Shown here: piece by piece, positions 1-6,661 of the stretch
How the letters are laid out: each line of letters begins with the position of its first letter
Position numbering within the stretch: the first letter of the stretch is position 1
DNA from: Anaerolineales bacterium
GTDB taxonomy: Bacteria; Chloroflexota; Anaerolineae; Anaerolineales; E44-bin32
Assembly (NCBI GenBank): GCA_030606845.1
Contig: JAUWFP010000080.1
Coordinates: 1 to 8,298 of the forward strand
DNA length: 8,298 bases
Direction: 5' to 3'
The notes under the pieces: generated by a model
The model's database searches: none
What the model saw: the letters and a program-made list of their open reading frames with translations, nothing else
What the model was told of the DNA's origin: nothing
Position numbers and translations under genes: made by a program

Positions 1-2109
1 GTGTTACGCGTGGCGGGCAATGGAGAAGCGCGCTTAATCGCCGCGATCATGCTCAGCGCAGGCTTGATGTCCGCGTTCTTGAACAATGTAGGGGTGGTCG
101 CTATAATGCTGCCCGTCGTTATGGATATCGCCCGCCGTACAAGGCGCTCTCCTTCGAAATTTCTCATCCCGCTGGCATACGGTTCTTTGCTTGGCGGCCT
201 CACCTCGCTCATAGGAACCCCAGCAAATATCCTGGTCAATGAAGTCCTTTCCGACGCAGGATTGCAGACATTTAATCTCTTCGACTTCACACCAGTTGGT
301 TTAACCCTGCTTATCACCGGCATTCTCGTCATGATTCTCATTGGGCGACATCTGCTTCCGGATAGAGATATTCATAAATCGCTTGCGCAAAGCCCACAAG
401 AACTGCTTGAGGACGTTTATGACGTCGAGCAGAGGCTCTTTTTATTGGGTCTGCCTAAAGGGTCACCCCTCTCAGGCAAGTCCCTTGCCGAGAGCCGAAT
501 TGGTGCTGCGTTAGGGCTCCACGTGATCGCGATCTTGCGCGAAACTGAATCAGTGCTCTCGCCAATGGCCGGGACTGTGCTTCAAGATGACGATCGTTTA
601 TTAGTCGAAGGGCGCATTGAGACCGTTGTAGTTTTCCAGCACCAAAGCTTCCTTGACGTTTCTCGGGACACGCTCGATGTCGGTCAACTCTTCTCCGCTG
701 AGACTTCCCTTTGTGAGGTCACCCTCGCATATGATCCCAACCTGATCGGACAAACGCTTGGTGAGAGTGGCTTCCGAGAGCGTTTCGGAGTGAACGTCCT
801 CGCAATCAAACATGAGGGATTCGCCCAGCGTACGAACCTGCAAGGGAAGAGACTATTCGAGGGGGATGCTTTACTTATACAGGGATCAAACAAGCGATTG
901 GAAGAAATCCTCAACTCGCCCGAATGGTCGAGTTTCCGAACCATGGATGTTGATGAAGTCAACGAGCGATATAAACTCTTCGAGCGCATTCGCATCATGA
1001 GCGTCCCGGAGGGATCGAGTCTATCGGGGAAGACACTCGCTGAGAGCCAGCTAGCGGATGCTTTTGGCATCGGCGTCCTGGGAATACGCTGCAACGACTA
1101 TACGGACCTTACTCCAGATGTCGGGCACATCATCCAGGATGGTGACCAACTGCTCGTTGAAGTCTGGCCAGAAGATTTAAAGGTATTGCAGGGGCTAAAA
1201 GGTCTGGAAGTTATGCGAGGGGATTTGCCGGATTTGAGAACGCTGCAATCCGACCAGATTGGCCTCTGCGAAGTTGTCCTATCCCCTCATTCTACACTTG
1301 ACGGGAAAACCCTGCGCGAGCTTCATTTCAGGGAAAAATACGGATTAAGTGCCCTCGCGGTATGGAGAGGAGGGAGACCGTATCGCTCACAACTACGCGA
1401 TATGCAATTGCGTTTTGGCGACGCGCTTCTGCTTCACGGTTTACGCGACAGGTTTAAAGTCCTCGGCGCGGAACCTGATTTTCTAGTCCTTACCGAGGAA
1501 GCTCAACAAGCCCCGCGCACAGAGAAAGCCCCCTTAGCATTATTGATCCTGTTCGCTTTCATTGTGAGCGTTGTTATGGGATTCCTGCCCATCGCCTTGG
1601 CTGCAGTCATCGGTGCTACCGCTATGGTCCTTACAGGTGTCCTATCGATGGATGAAGCCTACAGGCATATTGATTGGAAATCAGTCTTCCTGATAGCCGG
1701 CATGTTGCCGCTTGGGATTGCCTTACAGCAGACCGGTGCCGCAGAGTTTGTTGCCCAAGGTCTTCTTGGCGCAGCAGGTAAACTTGGAGTCTACGGCATT
1801 ATGGGCGGGTTGTTCTTGCTATCTGCCCTAACATCCCAGATCTTGCCCAACGCTGTTGTAGCGGTGCTTATGGCACCTATCGCCATAAGTGCATCACTGG
1901 AATTGGGGATATCACCGCTCCCATTCACAATGATCGTCGCGATCTCAGCATCTTCCAGCTTCCTCACCCCAGCCGCTCACCCTACAAACAGCCTGGTAAT
2001 GGGTCCCGGCGGCTACCGCGTCACCGACTTCATCAAGATTGGCCTCCCACTGATCATCGTAATACTTCTTATTACGCTGCTCATCGTTCCATTCATCTGG
2101 CCGCTCTAA
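1..2109 (+). CDS. SLC13/DASS-family permease with four RCK_C (TrkA-C) domains, 5' end missing
   Basis: Inner-membrane transporter, probably a sodium-coupled carrier for an anion such as sulfate or a dicarboxylate; the substrate cannot be told from sequence. Numbering is from base 1. Membrane segments lie at about 12-42, 52-73 and 97-117. A long cytoplasmic insert (about 130-490) follows, then a second membrane half at about 510-702. The first half holds a SAFLNN-VGVVAIMLP motif (residues 24-38) and LIGTPAN (70-76), typical of SLC13 and ArsB-like permeases. The second half has LPNAVVAVLMAPIA (615-628) and LTPAAHPTN (655-663). The insert contains four RCK_C-like units at about 145-205, 230-300, 328-390 and 415-488. 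Each has a GK/GQ-(S/T)L-x-E motif and ends in a (D/G)D-x-LL-type strand. The frame is open at base 1 and the initial transmembrane helices of the family are absent, so the GTG at base 1 is probably internal. It ends in tandem TAA stops. Family assignment is firm, substrate unknown. Confidence 0.9.
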   Translation: MLRVAGNGEARLIAAIMLSAGLMSAFLNNVGVVAIMLPVVMDIARRTRRSPSKFLIPLAYGSLLGGLTSLIGTPANILVNEVLSDAGLQTFNLFDFTPVGLTLLITGILVMILIGRHLLPDRDIHKSLAQSPQELLEDVYDVEQRLFLLGLPKGSPLSGKSLAESRIGAALGLHVIAILRETESVLSPMAGTVLQDDDRLLVEGRIETVVVFQHQSFLDVSRDTLDVGQLFSAETSLCEVTLAYDPNLIGQTLGESGFRERFGVNVLAIKHEGFAQRTNLQGKRLFEGDALLIQGSNKRLEEILNSPEWSSFRTMDVDEVNERYKLFERIRIMSVPEGSSLSGKTLAESQLADAFGIGVLGIRCNDYTDLTPDVGHIIQDGDQLLVEVWPEDLKVLQGLKGLEVMRGDLPDLRTLQSDQIGLCEVVLSPHSTLDGKTLRELHFREKYGLSALAVWRGGRPYRSQLRDMQLRFGDALLLHGLRDRFKVLGAEPDFLVLTEEAQQAPRTEKAPLALLILFAFIVSVVMGFLPIALAAVIGATAMVLTGVLSMDEAYRHIDWKSVFLIAGMLPLGIALQQTGAAEFVAQGLLGAAGKLGVYGIMGGLFLLSALTSQILPNAVVAVLMAPIAISASLELGISPLPFTMIVAISASSSFLTPAAHPTNSLVMGPGGYRVTDFIKIGLPLIIVILLITLLIVPFIWPL

Positions 2110-2120
2110 TAAATCGAAGG

Positions 2121-2140
2121 GGCCGAGCCGTGTGTCGGCC
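2121..2140. repeat. short GC-rich inverted repeat (hairpin 1 of 4)
   Basis: GGCCGA (2121-2126) and TCGGCC (2135-2140) form a 6-bp stem with an 8-nt loop, 11 bp after the permease stop. There is no T-tract, so on its own it is a poor terminator. It is the first of four hairpins in this gap. Confidence 0.5.
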
Positions 2141-2166
2141 GCCGCCATCAAGCAATCGATTCTTCT

Positions 2167-2200
2167 AACCTCCCGCAGGGTTGAAACCTGCGGGAGGTTT
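2167..2200. terminator. 13-bp stem hairpin between convergent genes; possible terminator
   Basis: AACCTCCCGCAGG (2167-2179) pairs perfectly with CCTGCGGGAGGTT (2187-2199) around a 7-nt loop. This is the strongest hairpin of the gap and lies 57 bp after the permease stop. Only three T follow on the + strand, so intrinsic termination is plausible but not textbook. It could equally be a dispersed palindromic intergenic repeat, or it could protect the 3' ends of both convergent transcripts. Confidence 0.55.
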
Positions 2201-2222
2201 AAAGTTACCGCGCAAACATCAA

Positions 2223-2259
2223 GGCGCAGGCTGCGCCTACGACCGGAAGCAGAGCTTCC
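2223..2259. repeat. pair of adjacent small palindromes (hairpins 3 and 4)
   Basis: GGCGCA (2223-2228) pairs with TGCGCC (2232-2237) around a 3-nt loop. GGAAGC (2245-2250) pairs with GCTTCC (2254-2259) around AGA. Two palindromes spaced by 7 bp resemble a REP/BIME-like extragenic element. Whether it is repeated elsewhere in the genome cannot be judged from this window. Confidence 0.45.
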
Positions 2260-2339
2260 CGACGCTACATATTCGAGAGGCATTTCACAGAATTTGGAGT
2301 GAAGACGAATTAATGGGGTTGTTGGAAACGTCGCCTAGA

Positions 2340-3224
2340 TTACTTCTCAGGCTTCTCTGTTTTCTCAGGATTTGCTGGTTTCTCTTTATCCTTGTCCTTA
2401 TCAGGTTTATCTTTGTTCTGGCCGGGTGCAAAGTCGCTTGGCTTTCCGCCTTCATGGATAACCTTCAACACTTCCTGGGAATGGCTGGAGCGTTCGATAG
2501 CGTGATCAATCGCATCTCGAGCATGCTCAGGTACTTGTTCTCTCACCCGCTCTAAAACCTGGATATGCTTCTCATGCTTCGCCTGAATCTTAGCAAGGTC
2601 CAATTTGCCGGCGCCAATTTCGCCCTCTTGTGCGATCTCTTCGAGCGTGCTCATGGCGTCTTCAAAGCCCTCAAGGGCTATTCCGAGGTCATCGAAGCGC
2701 CCTTCTTCAGATAGCGTTACTGCCTCTTCCAGGCGGGAATCCGCGAACGTATATAGCAGCGCCATATCACCGTCTGTTGTAAAGCTGAGCGCTAATTGGA
2801 TCTCCTCGCCCGCTCGCTTGACAGGGTAGAGAGAATCTCCCGGTAGGGCGGATGCGGAAGCCTGTTTCATCCCGATGCCGCTCCCGAAGAGCATGGCCGC
2901 GATCACAACGCCCGCAAGTACTGTTGACCAGCGACGACTGCGGAAATTAATGCGCCATGCTCGCCTGGGCTGAGGTTTCACGAATGAGGTTGAGGCCACG
3001 GAGGCTTTGACCCGATTCATAATCCGGAGTTTCGCGTTGCGAACAAACTGTGCATCCGGCATCTCGGGAGCAAGTGTTTCGTTCACTTGAATGGCAAGCG
3101 CGAGCAAAGGCTCCAGGACATCCTTCAGCTCAGGATTCTCCTGAACACAGTCCCGTAAGGTCTCATCCCCAGTTTGAACTCGGGAGAGACATTCATCGAT
3201 TACCCAATCAAGCTTGTTGTTCAT
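2340..3224 (-). CDS. DUF5667-like single-pass membrane protein, probable anti-sigma factor of the adjacent ECF sigma
   Basis: 294 residues. The N-terminal cytoplasmic part (1-75) has the pattern CLxxVQxGDExLxDCVxxNPELxxxLxPLLxLA, which is common in proteins encoded directly after ECF sigma genes. It lacks the HxxxCxxC zinc motif of classical anti-sigma (ZAS) domains. A basic stretch (86-98) precedes one membrane helix at about 99-117, so by the positive-inside rule the rest is extracytoplasmic. Residues about 124-235 (ALPGDSLYPVKRAGEEIQLA, then long amphipathic helices) match my knowledge of DUF5667. The tail (about 267-294) is made of charged Lys/Asp/Glu/Pro repeats. The start overlaps the sigma gene's 3' end by 17 bp, so the two are almost certainly co-transcribed and translationally coupled; upstream there is only a weak AGG about 12 nt before ATG. 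The role as anti-sigma or signal sensor is inferred from position and topology. Confidence 0.85.
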   Translation of the reverse strand: MNNKLDWVIDECLSRVQTGDETLRDCVQENPELKDVLEPLLALAIQVNETLAPEMPDAQFVRNAKLRIMNRVKASVASTSFVKPQPRRAWRINFRSRRWSTVLAGVVIAAMLFGSGIGMKQASASALPGDSLYPVKRAGEEIQLALSFTTDGDMALLYTFADSRLEEAVTLSEEGRFDDLGIALEGFEDAMSTLEEIAQEGEIGAGKLDLAKIQAKHEKHIQVLERVREQVPEHARDAIDHAIERSSHSQEVLKVIHEGGKPSDFAPGQNKDKPDKDKDKEKPANPEKTEKPEK

Positions 3225-3777
3225 TGTCTTTTACTACCTGACGCTTCAGCGCCTTCATCGCTCTATGCAATAAGACCCGCACAGCGCCCTCGCTGCGTCC
3301 TATCCACTCTGCGCATTCCGTTGTTGAGAGCTCGAGTAACACCCGCAGCCGAATGATCTCTCGATACTCCTCCGGTAAAGCTTCCAGACCCACCCTCAAG
3401 CGATCCACTTGGTCCTGAATGACGATTATGTCATCAATCCTTGAGGGCGAAACGCTGATCTGGTCTGCGCTCTCTAGCGGTAGTTCTTCCTCCTTCTGCC
3501 GGTAATGATCCACCAGCAGATTGCGAGCGATCTGGTACAGGAAGGCAGAAAATCGTAAGCCTTTCTCTTTGTAACGACTGAGCGATTCGAAAGACCGTAA
3601 AAAAACGGTCTCTGTGAGATCCTCAGCGGTTCGGTCCTCAGCAACCCGAGTACGAATGTATCGATAAATCGACTCGAGGTAGCGTTCGTACAGGCAGCCG
3701 AAGGCCTCTACCTCACCCCGCTTTGCCCGTTCGATCAAACGAGCGTCATCCAGTGTTTGAATAATCTCTTCACTCAT
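3208..3777 (-). CDS. ECF-type (sigma-70 family, group 4) RNA polymerase sigma factor
   Basis: 189 residues, normal ECF length. Sigma region 2 spans about 12-94: LIERAKRGEVEAFGCLYERYLESIYRYI, then AEDLTETVFLRSFESLSRY, then FSAFLYQIARNLLVDHYRQ, the -10-binding core. An acidic linker follows (95-120). Region 4 spans about 122-178: LEALPEEYREIIRLRVLLELSTTECAEWIGRSEGAVRVLLHRAMKAL, a helix-turn-helix for the -35 element. It directs RNA polymerase to a small regulon, probably in response to an envelope or extracytoplasmic signal passed by the downstream membrane protein. The ATG at 3775-3777 is the only sensible start; no ATG, GTG or TTG start follows before region 2. No Shine-Dalgarno sequence precedes it, and an ECF-like promoter sits almost at the start codon. 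The regulon is unknown. Confidence 0.95.
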   Translation of the reverse strand: MSEEIIQTLDDARLIERAKRGEVEAFGCLYERYLESIYRYIRTRVAEDRTAEDLTETVFLRSFESLSRYKEKGLRFSAFLYQIARNLLVDHYRQKEEELPLESADQISVSPSRIDDIIVIQDQVDRLRVGLEALPEEYREIIRLRVLLELSTTECAEWIGRSEGAVRVLLHRAMKALKRQVVKDNEQQA

Positions 3778-3778
3778 A

Positions 3779-3788
3779 TTAACGTTAA
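3779..3788. promoter_or_regulatory. perfect 10-bp palindrome next to the sigma start codon
   Basis: TTAACGTTAA is a perfect palindrome one base upstream of the sigma gene's ATG. It contains the proposed CGTT -10 element. It could be an operator half or simply reflect the promoter sequence; function is unproven. Confidence 0.3.
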
Positions 3789-3806
3789 ACCCAATAAAAT
3801 GTTACA
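3781..3806 (-). promoter_or_regulatory. candidate ECF-type autoregulatory promoter of the sigma operon
   Basis: Reading the - strand, TGTAAC (3806-3801) is followed by exactly 16 bases and then CGTT (3784-3781). ECF promoters typically have an AAC-containing -35 and a CGT(C/A/T) -10 separated by about 16 bp, and ECF genes commonly drive themselves. Only three bases separate CGTT from the ATG, so the transcript would start at or very near the start codon. This fits the lack of a ribosome binding site. A 7-bp imperfect dyad (3804-3820, one G-U type mismatch, loop TTA) overlaps the -35. The motif is short and could occur by chance. Confidence 0.4.
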
Positions 3807-3915
3807 TGGCTTAGCCGTGTACGGGTAGACCCCTAATGCTCCTACGTGTGCAACTGAAAAATCCATGAGAGCGGAACCTATCTAACGCATCAGCAGCGAG
3901 TAATGTTCCTTACCC

Positions 3916-3944
3916 TTTGGAGAAAGCGCTGGGACGATTACAAT
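3916..3944 (+). promoter_or_regulatory. candidate sigma-70 promoter for the dynamin-like GTPase gene
   Basis: TTTGGA (3916-3921) or TTGGAG (3917-3922) lies 17 or 16 bp before TACAAT (3939-3944). The -10 is a one-mismatch match to TATAAT. Transcription would begin around 3951 and leave a leader of about 57 nt before the GTPase start. It points away from the sigma gene. Confidence 0.5.
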
Positions 3945-3990
3945 AGAATCCTGGTACAAACCTTATTTTTGAGTCAACGAAAGTAACCCA

Positions 3991-3997
3991 AGAGGAG
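3991..3997 (+). promoter_or_regulatory. ribosome binding site of the GTPase gene
   Basis: AGAGGAG lies 10 nt upstream of the ATG at 4008. It supports this start over the out-of-frame ATG shortly downstream. Confidence 0.7.
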
Positions 3998-4007
3998 AAC
4001 AACGAGG

Positions 4008-5741
4008 ATGTCGATACTACGGCTCCTGAATGAACATCAGAGTGCGATCTGGCAGCGAGAGAGAGATCTCATTCGCAGATTGCTTCATATCCTTGACGGC
4101 TGGGAGATCGAAACGAGCGATAGCGAGCACCTACATCAGGCTCTCGATCAACTCAACGAACTCTTCCTGCTCGTCGTCGTCGGTGAATTTAACAGTGGGA
4201 AATCCGCGCTCATCAACGCCTTGCTTGGAGAGACTTTTCTCAAAGAGGGTGTAACGCCGACGACGGATAGGATATACATCGTAAAATATGGCGAACCAGG
4301 AAATCCGGAGTTCATAAGTGATGATGTACGCGTTGTTCGTTATCCTGCGGAGATCCTGCGTGAAGTCCACATCGTCGACACCCCGGGGACAAACGCCGTC
4401 ATGCGCCATCACGAAGCCATTGTGCGAGAGTTCGTCCCCCGCAGCGATATGGTTATCTTCGTCACTTCGGCTGATCGACCCTTCACCGAGAGTGAACGTG
4501 AATTCCTGGAAAACATCCGTAAGTGGGGCAAAAAAGTCGTCGTGATCATCAATAAAATCGACATTCTTCAGGATGCTGAAGCCATTGATGAAGTCGTTTC
4601 CTTCGTCAGCAATCAAGTTCAGCGCTTGCTGGATTTCGAGCCCGAACTCTTCCAACTCTCTGCACGCGAAGCACAGCAAATGAAGGCGGACGACTCGGAT
4701 TCAATACAAGCGCAAGGATTTCAACGCTTCCAGGAATATCTGCAAGAGACACTTTCGAAGGAAAGTATCATCAACTTAAAACTACTTAATCCACTCGGCG
4801 TGAGTTTGAAAATCGCCAGGCAATACAAAGACCTCGCTCAGAAACGAGTGGATGTATTAGCGGATGATTCAGCTACGCTGCAGAAAGTACAGGTCCAGCT
4901 CGAGCTCTTTGAAAGCGACACTCAGGCGGAGTTTGGACGCCACCTGGATCGAATTGAAAAGGAATTGCTCTCGATGCGGATGAGAGGTGAGGAGTTCCTC
5001 GACGACCGATTGCGCATCCTAAAAATCCGCGACATGCTCAATTCGAAGAAAATGCGTGCTGCCTTTGAGAGCGATGTCGTTGGTGATACTCCGCAGCAAA
5101 TTGAACACCACGTCGAAGAAATCATTGACTGGCTGGTGGAACGGGAGCTGCGTCAATGGCGGCTGATGGCGGATGAGCTAGGAAGGCGAAAGGAAACCGA
5201 GGCGCTCCGCGATGCAGCTAAACAAGCTGCGAGCGGTTTTGCATACAACCGTCGTCAGCTGCTGGATAGTGTGGGAGCGCAAGCGGATCAAGTTATCACA
5301 AGTTTTGACCAGAAAGCCGAGGCCGCTCGTTTGACAGATTCCGTTCGTGAATCTGTCGCTCTGGTCGGGTTGGTTGAAGTAGGCGCCATCAGTCTTGGGC
5401 TAATCCTCAGCGCTGTTCTCACCACCGCTGCCGCGGATGTCACGGGGATCCTCGCTGCAGGCGTCTTAGGTATCCTAGGTCTGGCCGTTATCCCCTACCG
5501 CCGTAATCAGGCGAAGCGAGAATTCCGGCAGAAAATGTCGGAATTGCAGGTATCGCTGCGTGAGGTTCTAACAGAGAATTTCCAGCGCGAGCTTGAACGC
5601 TCGGTCGGACGCCTGCGTGAGGCGATTGCCCCCTACCGAAGGTTTATCCTCAGCGAGGAAGATCAATTGAAAGGTGTACTCTCAGAGCTTGATGACACCG
5701 AAGTTGAGTTCCAAAGCCTGAAAGAGGAGATTGAGCGTTAG
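4008..5741 (+). CDS. dynamin-like large GTPase (bacterial dynamin family) with C-terminal membrane hairpin
   Basis: 577 residues. An N-terminal helix region precedes a complete GTPase domain (about 54-250). The P-loop is GEFNSGKS (59-66), the switch-I threonines lie in TPTTD (83-87), G3 is DTPG (124-127), G4 is NKID (182-185) and the G5-like SA is at 218-219. Long helical stalk segments follow (about 260-445), rich in Glu, Arg and Gln. Two adjacent hydrophobic helices (about 449-472 and 477-496) end in RRNQAKR, then a final coiled-coil stretch (500-577). This order (GTPase, helical bundle, membrane paddle, returning helices) is that of bacterial dynamin-like proteins, which bind, tubulate or fuse membranes upon GTP hydrolysis. 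No catalytic motif is missing. It is a single gene here, whereas many bacterial dynamin-like proteins occur as pairs. It is divergent from the sigma operon and ends before a terminator. The cellular job (membrane repair, envelope stress, vesicle or division function) is not determinable. Confidence 0.9.
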   Translation: MSILRLLNEHQSAIWQRERDLIRRLLHILDGWEIETSDSEHLHQALDQLNELFLLVVVGEFNSGKSALINALLGETFLKEGVTPTTDRIYIVKYGEPGNPEFISDDVRVVRYPAEILREVHIVDTPGTNAVMRHHEAIVREFVPRSDMVIFVTSADRPFTESEREFLENIRKWGKKVVVIINKIDILQDAEAIDEVVSFVSNQVQRLLDFEPELFQLSAREAQQMKADDSDSIQAQGFQRFQEYLQETLSKESIINLKLLNPLGVSLKIARQYKDLAQKRVDVLADDSATLQKVQVQLELFESDTQAEFGRHLDRIEKELLSMRMRGEEFLDDRLRILKIRDMLNSKKMRAAFESDVVGDTPQQIEHHVEEIIDWLVERELRQWRLMADELGRRKETEALRDAAKQAASGFAYNRRQLLDSVGAQADQVITSFDQKAEAARLTDSVRESVALVGLVEVGAISLGLILSAVLTTAAADVTGILAAGVLGILGLAVIPYRRNQAKREFRQKMSELQVSLREVLTENFQRELERSVGRLREAIAPYRRFILSEEDQLKGVLSELDDTEVEFQSLKEEIER

Positions 5742-5814
5742 ACCCATTAATCCTTGGGCATTGAAACTGCCAATCCTGCAAGTGAAGATTTGACGTTTTC
5801 ATAATTAAATACGA

Positions 5815-5855
5815 ACACGCCTCCAATGAAATTCGCTGGAGGCGTGTCATTTTAT
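5815..5855. terminator. intrinsic terminator after the GTPase gene, probably bidirectional
   Basis: ACACGCCTCCA (5815-5825) and TGGAGGCGTGT (5837-5847) form a perfect 11-bp stem with an 11-nt loop. CATTTTAT follows on the + strand. It lies 73 bp after the GTPase stop and before the convergent lipoprotein gene, so it may also stop leftward transcripts, although the T-run is better on the + strand. A smaller bulged hairpin (TTGGGCA 5754-5760 with TGCCAA 5768-5773) precedes it. Confidence 0.8.
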
Positions 5856-5921
5856 CTTACTTAACCGGTTCTCCTTCTTTCAATTTATCTCAGAATTTAA
5901 CTGACGCTCCTGCCCTTTAAA

Positions 5922-5936
5922 CGATAATGCGTATCG
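5922..5936 (-). terminator. weak hairpin after the lipoprotein gene
   Basis: CGATA (5922-5926) pairs with TATCG (5932-5936). On the - strand it is followed by TTTAAA, 33 bp beyond the lipoprotein stop. The stem is only 5 bp and AT-containing, so it is at best a weak terminator; the 5815-5847 hairpin may do the job instead. Confidence 0.2.
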
Positions 5937-5968
5937 GAGCTGAATTTGTGGTGGAAATAAATCAGCGA

Positions 5969-6634
5969 TCAACCACCGGAGGCGCTGTAGGTTCCCATTA
6001 ACTCCGTCTCCATAAGAATGTGGCCTTCCATTGCCGCAAGCACACCCTCTTTAGTCGCGCTCTCATCCAGCGTGAGCGATGTGTCTAACGCGTAGAGCTT
6101 GAAATAATAGCGATGGACGCCACTCGGTGGACAAGGGCCACCATATCCCACCCTCCCCCAACTGTTGGTCCCTTGCTGGCTGCCATCGGGAAGTTCGGCA
6201 TCTGCAGGCAGGTCAACATCTAGCGCCGTTGCATTTCCGGGGATATTGAAGAGAACCCAATGGACCCACATACCCACGGGCGCATCGGGATCATCCATGA
6301 TCAAAACCAAAGAGGTCGTGTTGTCAGGCGCTCCGCTCCACGCAAGTGGAGGCGAAATATCGTCCCCATTACATGCATATTTTGATGGGATCGGTTCGCC
6401 CTCAAGAAAAACCTCGCTCGTAATGATGAACTCTTTCTCACTCTGAATTGGCTCAGGACTTTCAGTTGGTTCAATCACAGGTTGTTCAACTTCCTTTGTC
6501 GCTTCAAGGGGTATCGTTGGTGGCTCAGTATTGACCGGTTTACTAGCCGGTTCCGACTGGCACCCGCTGATAATTGCGGTTATCAGTAGAAGCGATCCGA
6601 GCATCATCACGAACTGGTTTCGTTTGAGCCACAT
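5969..6634 (-). CDS. lipoprotein with YbhB/YbcL (PEBP, Raf-kinase-inhibitor-like) domain
   Basis: 221 residues from the chosen start. A lipoprotein signal peptide with basic start and hydrophobic core ends in the lipobox ISGC, so the mature protein begins at lipidated Cys25 and is anchored outside the membrane. A spacer rich in Pro, Glu and Thr (about 26-66) leads to the PEBP domain (about 68-219). Family hallmarks are NGDDISPPLAW, DDPDAP (114-119), WVHWVLFNIP with His125, GTNSWGRVGYGGP and GPCPPSGVHRYYF (166-178). These residues build the conserved anion-binding pocket. Bacterial members have no settled function; ligand or phosphate-ester binding or inhibitor roles are proposed. The ATG at 6634 is preferred over a GTG 9 bp upstream because AAAGGAG is 8 nt before the ATG and overlaps the GTG. 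It is monocistronic with its own promoter and terminator region. The domain is certain, the role unknown. Confidence 0.92.
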   Translation of the reverse strand: MWLKRNQFVMMLGSLLLITAIISGCQSEPASKPVNTEPPTIPLEATKEVEQPVIEPTESPEPIQSEKEFIITSEVFLEGEPIPSKYACNGDDISPPLAWSGAPDNTTSLVLIMDDPDAPVGMWVHWVLFNIPGNATALDVDLPADAELPDGSQQGTNSWGRVGYGGPCPPSGVHRYYFKLYALDTSLTLDESATKEGVLAAMEGHILMETELMGTYSASGG

Positions 6635-6642
6635 ACGCTGCA

Positions 6643-6649
6643 CTCCTTT
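6643..6649 (-). promoter_or_regulatory. ribosome binding site deciding the lipoprotein start
   Basis: AAAGGAG on the - strand (6649-6643) sits 8 nt before ATG 6634-6632. It overlaps the alternative GTG at 6643-6641, which could therefore not be served by it. Confidence 0.75.
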
Positions 6650-6661
6650 GCTTGTCTAAAA

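Noticed and set aside
684..1094. 136-codon open frame on the - strand inside the permease gene
   Set aside because: It lies entirely antisense to a clearly conserved coding region, and its translation is Ser/Arg-rich with no recognisable domain.
1945..2283. 112-codon open frame on the - strand over the permease 3' end and hairpin cluster
   Set aside because: Its translation runs through the palindromes and the antisense of membrane segments; no ribosome binding site or family resemblance.
3982..4007. Second ECF-like promoter (AGTAAC...) in front of the GTPase gene
   Set aside because: Sixteen bases after GTAAC there is GAGG rather than CGT(C/T/A), and the site would overlap the ribosome binding site. 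The GTPase cannot be assigned to the ECF regulon on this basis.
4131..4679. 182-codon open frame on the - strand inside the GTPase gene
   Set aside because: It is the antisense of the GTPase domain, whose motifs are intact on the + strand; the length is a by-product of codon usage.
6635..6643. GTG at 6643-6641 as start of the PEBP lipoprotein
   Set aside because: The ribosome binding site AAAGGAG overlaps this GTG and is correctly spaced only for the ATG at 6634.
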